A stretch of 5,173 nt of DNA from an uncultured Flavobacteriales bacterium (GTDB taxonomy: Bacteria > Bacteroidota > Bacteroidia > Flavobacteriales_D > Parvicellaceae). Shown here piece by piece: positions 1-5,173 of the stretch; the stretch's first letter is position 1, and each line of letters starts with the position of its first letter. The notes under the pieces were generated by a model that saw nothing but the letters and a program-made list of their open reading frames with translations, made no database searches and was not told where the DNA came from. Where the stretch lies: positions 1-5,173 of the forward strand of contig CALDTD010000096.1 of the NCBI GenBank assembly GCA_937924345.1, written 5' to 3'. The position numbers were made by a program, and so were the translations under genes.

Positions 1-30
1 CAGATGATTAGTGACATGCTGAAAAGCTAA
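1..30 (+). CDS. C-terminal tail of an unidentified upstream gene (truncated at left edge)
   Basis: Frame 1 is open from the left edge to a TAA at 28-30 and reads QMISDMLKS. The other two plus frames hit stops within the first 11 bases, so only this frame can be the end of a plus-strand gene. The stop lies 13 bases before the ATG of the next gene. That spacing fits an operon, in which the coiled-coil gene would depend on an upstream promoter, since no clear promoter is visible in the gap. Nine residues are too few to identify a family, and a non-coding origin cannot be excluded. Confidence 0.4.
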   Translation, partial: QMISDMLKS

Positions 31-43
31 ATCACCTGTACTA

Positions 44-883
44 ATGAAAAAAGTAATTATATCATGTTTTGCACTTGCAATAGTAAGCTTAAACTATGGG
101 CAAGTAGGAAAAGGACTTAAGCAAGCAAGACAAGACAAGAAAGAGATTAAGGAAGGTCTTAAAAATAAGAAAGCGGATTTAAATGCAGAGGCAGGTAAGT
201 TGTCTAAAGAACAGCGAGAAGAGCTAAAAGCTGATAAAGAAGCTATGAAGGCAGATCTTAAAGCGGATCGTGATGCTATGAAGGAAAACCTAGAAGGGAT
301 GACAGAAGAGCAAAAAGAAGCTTACAAGGCAGAAATGAAAGATAAGCGTCAAGGAATGAAAGACGCAATGATAGAGAAGAGAGGTGCTTTAAAAGGAATG
401 TCTGAAGAGCAAATCCAAGCTAAAAAAGATGAAATTCATGCTAGACAAGCAGAAATGGCTGCAAAAAAAGCTGAATTAAAAGAGCAGTATGGAGATGATG
501 AAGCTGCTTATAAAGCTGAACTTGAAAAAGTTAAAGCTGAGAAGAAGGCTGCAATGGACAAAAAAAGAGCTGAGAAAAAAGAAGCTTTTAAAGCAGAGCA
601 TAAAGCAGAATTAGATGCTATAAAAGCTGATAAAGAAAAGCTGAAAGCTAAGAATGAAGAGATGGTTGCTTTAAAAGCTGAAAAGTTAGCAGCAAAGAAT
701 GCTAAAAATGAAGCGTTAAAGGCTAAAGCAACTGAGTTGGCAACTAAGATAACTGGAGCTGAAGAAAAATTAGCTGCAGCAAAAGCCGCTGGTTCTTTAA
801 CTGCTGAAGAAATTACTAGTAAAGAAGCTGTTATAGCTAGAGCTAAAGAGCGTTTAGCTGGATTAACAAATAGAATTAAGTAA
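44..883 (+). CDS. Exported Lys/Ala/Glu-rich hendecad-repeat (coiled-coil) protein, function unknown
   Basis: The 279-residue product begins with a signal peptide: MKK, a hydrophobic stretch at about residues 4-16, then SLNYGQ. Cleavage is likely near residues 19-20. The only Cys (C8) is in the hydrophobic core and not in a lipobox, so a soluble periplasmic or secreted protein is more likely than a lipoprotein. The mature part has no Pro, Trp or Cys and is dominated by Lys, Ala, Glu and Asp, which predicts near-continuous helix. From residue 39 to about 203 it follows an 11-residue period with hydrophobic residues at L39, L61, L72, L83, Y94, M105, L116, M138, Y149, L160, M171, F182 and I193. 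Residues 231-279 look like a separate helical hairpin with a turn near GSLTAEE (250-256). The ATG at 44 is chosen because it gives the signal peptide directly. The family is not recognised. Possible roles include a LEA-like protectant, a periplasmic spacer rod or a membrane-surface helix; none is shown. The reading frame is certain, the function is not. Confidence 0.9.
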   Translation: MKKVIISCFALAIVSLNYGQVGKGLKQARQDKKEIKEGLKNKKADLNAEAGKLSKEQREELKADKEAMKADLKADRDAMKENLEGMTEEQKEAYKAEMKDKRQGMKDAMIEKRGALKGMSEEQIQAKKDEIHARQAEMAAKKAELKEQYGDDEAAYKAELEKVKAEKKAAMDKKRAEKKEAFKAEHKAELDAIKADKEKLKAKNEEMVALKAEKLAAKNAKNEALKAKATELATKITGAEEKLAAAKAAGSLTAEEITSKEAVIARAKERLAGLTNRIK

Positions 884-886
884 TTG

Positions 887-906
887 TTTAAATTACGTAA
901 TTTAAA
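887..906. repeat. Perfect 20-bp palindrome after the coiled-coil gene
   Basis: The sequence TTTAAATTACGTAATTTAAA equals its own reverse complement over all 20 bases. It starts three bases after the stop codon at 881-883. Its last three A residues also belong to the A-tract that pairs with the terminator's T-run. It could be a dimeric protein-binding site, a side product of the terminator region or a chance AT-rich palindrome. No function is inferred. Confidence 0.55.
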
Positions 907-939
907 AATCCACTTGAATCTTCAAGTGGATTTTTTTTT
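904..939 (+). terminator. Rho-independent terminator of the coiled-coil gene
   Basis: TCCACTTGAA at 909-918 is perfectly complementary to TTCAAGTGGA at 921-930. A run of nine T follows at 931-939. The A-run at 904-908 can extend the stem by pairing with the first T residues, giving about 14 bp around a four-base loop. The hairpin starts about 20 bases after the stop codon, the expected place. Read on the minus strand the same hairpin is followed by five T, so it could work weakly in both directions. It separates the coiled-coil gene from the downstream glycosylation genes. Confidence 0.9.
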
Positions 940-965
940 GCTCTATTTTAATATTTGCTCCTCTT

Positions 966-995
966 TTTCACTTCAACGAATAAAAACTATATTTG
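966..995 (+). promoter_or_regulatory. Putative Bacteroidota sigma-A-type promoter for the YfhO-glycosyltransferase unit
   Basis: TATATTTG at 988-995 matches the Bacteroidota -7 consensus TAnnTTTG exactly. TTTC at 966-969 matches three of four bases of the -33 TTTG element, with an 18-base spacer, within the usual range for this phylum. Transcription would begin shortly after base 1000, leaving a short leader before the ATG at 1016. It lies just downstream of a strong terminator, where a new promoter is expected. A TTTG at 954-957 is too far upstream (30-base spacer) to be the partner. Confidence 0.55.
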
Positions 996-1015
996 CCTTT
1001 CGAAAAAAATTTAAT

Positions 1016-3688
1016 ATGAATTTTAATTTTAAAACTTTTCTTCCTCATTTGTTGGCACTAGGAATATTCTTAACTATTTCTATTATTTATTTTCATCCAG
1101 CCTTAGATGGTTATGTCGTTAAAATGCATGACATCAAAACGCATATAGGTATGTCCAAAGAAATAGTAGACTTTAGGGATATTCAAAAAGAAGAACCCTT
1201 ATGGACTAACTCTATGTTTGGAGGAATGCCAGCGACTCAAATTTCTGTATTATACAATAATTGGATGTCCTATGCATATTCAATAATTACGCTAGGTTTA
1301 CCCAGACCCATAAGTATTTTGTGGATGTATATGCTAGGTTTTTATATCTTATTATTAAGCTTAAAAATTGATTTTAGGTTAGCAATTGTAGGCGCACTAG
1401 CATTTGGTTTTTCTACTTATTTCTTTGTAATTATTCAAGCGGGGCATATGAGTAAGGCAAATGCAATTTCTTTAATGGCTCCAACTTTAGCAGGTATTAT
1501 ATTAGCCTATAGAGGTAAAATATTGTTAGGATCCAGTTTATTTGCATTGTTTTTAGCCTTAGAATTACGAGCGAACCATTTACAAATAACCTATTATTTT
1601 GTGTTTGTTGTATTATTTGTTGTTCTAAATGAATTAATTCGATTTATAAAGGAGAAAAAAGCAGTTGATTTTATTAAGGTATCAGGATTTTTATTAGTCT
1701 TTTCAATGTTTTCTGTGATGACCAATATTGGTAACTTATGGGGTACAATAGAATATGGAAAAGCTTCAACAAGAGGAAAAAGTGAGCTAAGTAATACAAC
1801 AGGTGTAAAAACTGCAGGTTTAGATAGGGATTATGCGACAGCTTGGAGCTATGGAAAAGAAGAAACATTTAGTTTAATGTTTCCTTATGCAAAAGGTGGT
1901 GGGAATTTACCTTTGTTTATGCTGCACGAAGAAGCAGTTTCTCAACCTAACTTAGAAGAAATAGGAGGTAACTTACCTTTACCAGCGAAACAACAAGCAT
2001 TCAAAGATGTTGTAAATGAAACTTCTTACTGGGGGAATCAAAGCTTTACTTCTGGAAATGATTATGTAGGAATTATAATAATCTTTTTTGCTTTTTTAGC
2101 ATTGTTCTTTGCTAAAGGTACTTTAAAATGGTTTTTACTAGGTGTTTCTATGTTAGCCATATTTCTAGCATGGGGTAAAAACATGATGTGGTTTACAGAT
2201 TTCTTTTTAGATTATGTGCCTGGTTATAATAAGTTTAGAACAGTTAGTATGGCTTTAGTTATTGCTGAACTGGCGTTACCATTATTAGCTGCCTTATTCT
2301 TAAGAGCATTGGTAATTCGTAAAGAATATATTTTAGAGCATTTAAAAATGTTTTACATTGTAAGTGGAGTTTTTTTGTTGTTTATAATTTCTTTAGCAAT
2401 TCTTCCAGAAACATTTTTTACATTTTTTCCGGAAGGGCAAGGTAAACTGACTGTTGAGTATTTACAAAAGAAACAACCAGATATGACTCCAGAGCAGCAA
2501 ATGGGAGTACTGTCTTATTATAATGGAGAGTATTATCCATTTTTAAAACAATTAAGAGTTTCTATTTTTACAGCTGATGTTTGGAAAGGATTTCTATTAG
2601 TAGCTTTGGTTTTGGCCTTAGTCTTTGGTTACCTGAAATCAAAATTAAATCTTACTATTCTAAGTGTTGGATTAGGACTGCTTATATTGGTTGATATGTG
2701 GTCTGTTAATAGCAAGTATATAAATAGTAAAGATTATGAAGATAGCCGTTTTTGGCAAAGTAGTGAGGAAGGGAAGTTTCCTTATGCAGTTTTTCAAGGA
2801 GATGAAGTAATCTTCCAAGAAGAAACAAGAGATAAACCAGAATTATTGGCTCAAATTGATAAAGAAATAAAAGAGCGTAAAGAAAATTCTATTGATGGTT
2901 TGACTAAAAAAGAGATAGATGCGATTAGGTTTGGAATGCTAAACTTAAATTCGAATTTTAGAGTTTATACCGTTAGTAATCCCTTTAACGAATCTAGAAC
3001 AAGTTATTTTTACAAGTCTATAGGTGGATATCATGGGGCAAAGTTAAAACGTTACCAAGAGATTATAGATTCTTGCTTGTCTAGAAATAACCAAAAAGTT
3101 TTAGATATGTTAAATACAAAGTATTTAGTTCAATATCAGCAGAATAATAGTTCTAGAGAGCAAAGTGGAACATTGTTACAACCAAGACCTTCAGCTTTAG
3201 GTAATGCATGGTTTGTAGATGAGGTTAAAATTGTAGAAGACGCTAATGAGGAAATTAAAATGCTAAAAATTGAAAATGGTTTCGAACCAAGCCAAGTAGC
3301 TATAGTTGATCAACGATTTTCAAAGTTGTTAAGTACTAGTAATCCTGCTAAAGATACTTTAGCATGGATAAAGTTAGACAGCTATGCTCCTAATCATTTG
3401 ATGTATAATTATAGTTCTAAGACGCCACAAATAGCTGTTTTTTCTGAAATTTATTATAAAAATGGTTGGCAAGCATATATTGATGGAGAGCCAGTAGATC
3501 ACTTTAGAGCAAATTATATTTTGAGAGGATTAGCGATTCCAGCTGGAGAGCATAAAGTTGAATTTAAGTATGCTTTAACATCTTACAGTGTAGCTAGTTT
3601 CTTATCGCCAATTGGATTTTTGATAATATTTGGAATGTTCATATTTGCATTTTATAAAGAGTTCGTACGTAAAGAAGAAAAAGCTTAA
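1016..3688 (+). CDS. YfhO-family polytopic membrane protein, probable GT-C-type glycosyltransferase
   Basis: The 890-residue product looks like the flavobacterial YfhO branch. Membrane segments are visible at about residues 9-28, 99-118, 121-141, 151-166, 169-184, 188-206, 220-238, 349-367, 370-386, 408-430, 446-463, 522-540, 546-563 and 859-879. Blocks that recur in this family, from memory, are MHDIKTH (37-43, with D39 as a candidate catalytic acid in the first external loop), WTNSMFGGMP (63-72), GHMSKANA (143-150), YWGNQSFTSGNDYVG (338-352), PGYNKFRT (402-409), RTSYFYKSIGGYHGAKLKRY (661-680) and NGWQAYIDGEPVDHFRANY (816-834). A large soluble region spans about 564-858. Gram-positive YfhO/GtlB proteins glycosylate teichoic acids from undecaprenyl-phosphate sugars. 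Teichoic acids are absent here, so the acceptor is unknown. ATG 1016 is preferred over the TTG at 884 because the extra 44 codons would run through the terminator and promoter. Family call firm; catalytic role inferred. Confidence 0.92.
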   Translation: MNFNFKTFLPHLLALGIFLTISIIYFHPALDGYVVKMHDIKTHIGMSKEIVDFRDIQKEEPLWTNSMFGGMPATQISVLYNNWMSYAYSIITLGLPRPISILWMYMLGFYILLLSLKIDFRLAIVGALAFGFSTYFFVIIQAGHMSKANAISLMAPTLAGIILAYRGKILLGSSLFALFLALELRANHLQITYYFVFVVLFVVLNELIRFIKEKKAVDFIKVSGFLLVFSMFSVMTNIGNLWGTIEYGKASTRGKSELSNTTGVKTAGLDRDYATAWSYGKEETFSLMFPYAKGGGNLPLFMLHEEAVSQPNLEEIGGNLPLPAKQQAFKDVVNETSYWGNQSFTSGNDYVGIIIIFFAFLALFFAKGTLKWFLLGVSMLAIFLAWGKNMMWFTDFFLDYVPGYNKFRTVSMALVIAELALPLLAALFLRALVIRKEYILEHLKMFYIVSGVFLLFIISLAILPETFFTFFPEGQGKLTVEYLQKKQPDMTPEQQMGVLSYYNGEYYPFLKQLRVSIFTADVWKGFLLVALVLALVFGYLKSKLNLTILSVGLGLLILVDMWSVNSKYINSKDYEDSRFWQSSEEGKFPYAVFQGDEVIFQEETRDKPELLAQIDKEIKERKENSIDGLTKKEIDAIRFGMLNLNSNFRVYTVSNPFNESRTSYFYKSIGGYHGAKLKRYQEIIDSCLSRNNQKVLDMLNTKYLVQYQQNNSSREQSGTLLQPRPSALGNAWFVDEVKIVEDANEEIKMLKIENGFEPSQVAIVDQRFSKLLSTSNPAKDTLAWIKLDSYAPNHLMYNYSSKTPQIAVFSEIYYKNGWQAYIDGEPVDHFRANYILRGLAIPAGEHKVEFKYALTSYSVASFLSPIGFLIIFGMFIFAFYKEFVRKEEKA

Positions 3689-4977
3689 TGCATACTAAGC
3701 CGATTAAAGTATTAATTATTACTTACTATTGGCCACCAAGTGGCGGTAGTGGGGTTCAAAGATGGCTTAAGTTTGTAAAATATTTACGAGATTTTGATGT
3801 AGAGCCAATTGTTTATACTGTTAAAAATGCCAACTATGCTATTGAAGATGGCTCATTGGAAAGTGAAATTCCTAAAGGGGTAGAAGTGTTAAAACAGCCC
3901 ATTTTTGAGCCTAACGATATTCTATCTTTTTTTAAAAAAGGAAGTACAAAAACGAGTGCAGGCTTTTTAGATTCTAATCCAAGTTTTACAGGGAAAGTAA
4001 TGCGTTATGTAAGAGCAAATTACTTTATTCCAGATGCTCGTAAATTTTGGATAAAACCTTCTGTAAAGTTCTTAAAAAAGTATTTATCCGAAAACAAGGT
4101 TGATGTCGTTATTTCTTCGGGACCTCCGCATAGTCTTCATTTAATCGGTTTAGCACTAAAAAAGCAATTAGGAATAAAATGGATATCAGATTTTAGAGAC
4201 CCTTGGACAGATATCGATTACTTTCATCAATTACCTTTAACAAAAGCAGCAAAGAATAAACACGCAGAGTTAGAAAGAGAAGTCCTTAAATATTCTGATA
4301 GAGTTCTTGTAATTGGACAAACGATGAAGAATAAGTTTGACCCATTTAATAAATTCGTTTCTGTGATAACGAATGGTTTTGATAGTGATTTTGACTCAGA
4401 TAAAGTTATGCCTAAGTTAGATAATAAGTTTTCAATAACACATATAGGTTTAATGAATTCTGATAGAAACCCTAAAGTCCTTTGGGAAGTTTTGTTGGAA
4501 ATAGCAAGAGAAAATAAGACGTTTAAAGAAGATTTAGAAATAAAATTAGTGGGCTCTATAGCAGAAGAAGTAGAAAATGAACTTAATCGTTTTGATAGCT
4601 CATGTGTTAATAAAGTAGGCTATGTTTCTCATAATGAAGTAAAAAAGTTTCAGGAAAGTTCTCAGGTGCTTTTACTAGCAGTAAATAATGTGCCAAGTGC
4701 GAAAGGAGTAATTACAGGTAAGATTTTTGAATATCTACAAGCTAAAAGGCCAATATTAGCTATAGGACCTGTTGATGGTGATTTGGCTGGTATCTTAAAC
4801 AAAACGCAAGCAGGAAACATTATAGGTTTTGAAGATAAAGAGTATCTTAAGCATCAAGTTTTGAAACTTTATAATCAATATAAAGAAGGGAAACTGGTTG
4901 TTGAATCAAAAAATATTGAGCAATATCATAGAAAGCAATTAACTAAAGATTTAGCTGATTTGATTAAAAAAATATGA
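3688..4977 (+). CDS. GT-B fold glycosyltransferase, GT4-like (surface polysaccharide/glycan assembly)
   Basis: The 429-residue product has no signal peptide or membrane span, so it should act at the cytoplasmic face. The N-terminal Rossmann-like half starts with KVLIITYYWPPSGGSGVQRW (7-26), whose glycine-rich GGSGVQR loop is typical of GT4 enzymes. SSGPPHSLHLIGLAL (143-157) and KWISDFRDPWTD (164-175) follow. The C-terminal half begins near ITHIGLM (250-256). It contains KLVGS (286-290) and the nucleotide-sugar site TGKIFEYLQAKRPILAIGP (343-361), with K344 and E348. The first Glu of the classical E-x7-E pair is replaced by G340, as in related subgroups with an SKxxEYL-type motif. Length is normal for the family. 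The start ATG shares its A with the preceding TAA (TAATG) and no Shine-Dalgarno is present, which implies translational coupling to the YfhO gene. Donor sugar and acceptor cannot be predicted. The 3' end overlaps the convergent gene by 27 bp. Confidence 0.93.
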   Translation: MHTKPIKVLIITYYWPPSGGSGVQRWLKFVKYLRDFDVEPIVYTVKNANYAIEDGSLESEIPKGVEVLKQPIFEPNDILSFFKKGSTKTSAGFLDSNPSFTGKVMRYVRANYFIPDARKFWIKPSVKFLKKYLSENKVDVVISSGPPHSLHLIGLALKKQLGIKWISDFRDPWTDIDYFHQLPLTKAAKNKHAELEREVLKYSDRVLVIGQTMKNKFDPFNKFVSVITNGFDSDFDSDKVMPKLDNKFSITHIGLMNSDRNPKVLWEVLLEIARENKTFKEDLEIKLVGSIAEEVENELNRFDSSCVNKVGYVSHNEVKKFQESSQVLLLAVNNVPSAKGVITGKIFEYLQAKRPILAIGPVDGDLAGILNKTQAGNIIGFEDKEYLKHQVLKLYNQYKEGKLVVESKNIEQYHRKQLTKDLADLIKKI

Positions 4978-5173
4978 TTTAATTTTACTTATCATTTTAT
5001 TGATAATATTATTTATATCTGGAGATATTTTTAGGTAATAAATTGGTAAGCAAAAGAATAATATTACACTAGAAGAGTTCAATAACATTTTAATCCACAG
5101 ATTTTCTATGCGGCCAAAGAATAGGTAATCTAGCATAAAAGGTATAAATATAAAAGGAATTACCAGAAAATAT
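4951..5173 (-). CDS. C-terminal end of a membrane protein, possibly a Wzx-like flippase or other polysaccharide membrane protein (truncated at right edge)
   Basis: On the minus strand this frame is open from the right edge to a TAA at 4953-4951, giving 73 visible residues. The frame remains open through the edge, so the ATG at 5136 is probably internal and the gene begins outside the window. The fragment has two hydrophobic segments: YFLVIPFIFIPFMLDYLFF (1-19) and about residues 29-47, ending LPIYYL. A charged, probably cytoplasmic tail follows, with KISPDINNIINKM (48-60). The tail recalls the ends of flavobacterial polysaccharide flippases, and the neighbouring glycosyltransferase makes an envelope-glycan role plausible, but the resemblance is weak. 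Plus-strand frames of 4978-5173 contain no convincing gene, which supports a minus-strand gene. It converges on the glycosyltransferase with a 27-bp overlap and no strong terminator between them. Confidence 0.55.
   Translation of the reverse strand, partial: YFLVIPFIFIPFMLDYLFFGRIENLWIKMLLNSSSVILFFCLPIYYLKISPDINNIINKMISKIKSYFFNQIS

Noticed and set aside
44..883. Lipoprotein interpretation of the coiled-coil protein based on Cys8
   Set aside because: Cys8 lies within the hydrophobic core, too close to the N-terminus, and without an L-x-(G/A)-C lipobox. A standard signal peptidase I site near residue 19-20 fits better.
884..1015. N-terminal extension of the YfhO protein from a TTG at 884 (44 extra codons)
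   Set aside because: It would translate the palindrome, the terminator hairpin with its T-run and the promoter. The ATG at 1016 is directly followed by the expected first membrane segment.
1674..1868. Minus-strand 64-codon open frame inside the YfhO gene
   Set aside because: It lies wholly within a well-supported coding sequence. Its Leu/Phe-rich product is what AT-rich antisense reading produces, and no promoter or family likeness is seen.
4989..5006. TTATCA / TGATAA inverted repeat with a six-base loop
   Set aside because: A six-bp AT-rich stem is expected by chance in sequence of this composition, and no T-run follows.
5015..5032. Possible weak terminator hairpin (ATATCT-GG-AGATAT followed by T residues)
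   Set aside because: The stem is only five or six mostly AT pairs with a very small loop and a short T-run, and it sits within the minus-strand coding frame. It is too weak to call.
4979..5035. Plus-strand hydrophobic reading LILLIILLIILFISGDIFR after the glycosyltransferase stop
   Set aside because: It has no ATG in frame (the nearby ATG at 4974 reads Met-Ile-stop), ends after about 19 codons in two stops, and lies antisense to the longer minus-strand frame. It is probably a by-product of AT-rich sequence.

Overview
The window looks like chromosomal DNA of a low-GC marine-type flavobacterium (Bacteroidota, class Flavobacteriia). Four things suggest this. The DNA is very AT-rich. Start codons lack Shine-Dalgarno sequences. 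A TAnnTTTG-type promoter -7 element lies before the largest gene. The two large proteins (YfhO-type membrane protein and a WPPSGGSGVQRW-type glycosyltransferase) have wording typical of flavobacterial homologues. No RNA genes, insertion sequences, CRISPR array or phage genes are visible.

Layout: (1) Bases 1-30 are the last nine codons of an unidentified plus-strand gene. (2) Bases 44-883 encode a 279-residue exported protein rich in Lys, Ala and Glu, with no Pro or Trp. It is built from about fifteen consecutive 11-residue (hendecad) units. (3) Bases 887-939 hold a perfect 20-bp palindrome followed by a strong intrinsic terminator, which closes the first transcription unit. (4) A Bacteroidota-type promoter at about 966-995 starts a two-gene unit: an 890-residue YfhO-family polytopic membrane protein (1016-3688) and a GT-B fold, GT4-like glycosyltransferase (3688-4977). 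Their stop and start codons share one base (TAATG). (5) A convergent minus-strand gene enters from the right edge (4951-5173, truncated). It encodes the C-terminal end of a membrane protein and overlaps the glycosyltransferase tail by 27 bp.

The promoter-terminator arrangement separates the coiled-coil protein from the glycosylation pair. The YfhO protein probably transfers sugars from a lipid carrier on the periplasmic side of the inner membrane. The GT4-like enzyme probably works on the cytoplasmic side with a nucleotide-sugar donor. Their tight coupling suggests one surface-glycan pathway, but donor and acceptor cannot be read from the sequence.

The least ordinary item is the hendecad-repeat exported protein. 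Its 11-residue periodicity and composition resemble group 3 LEA proteins and right-handed coiled coils. No function can be assigned with confidence.
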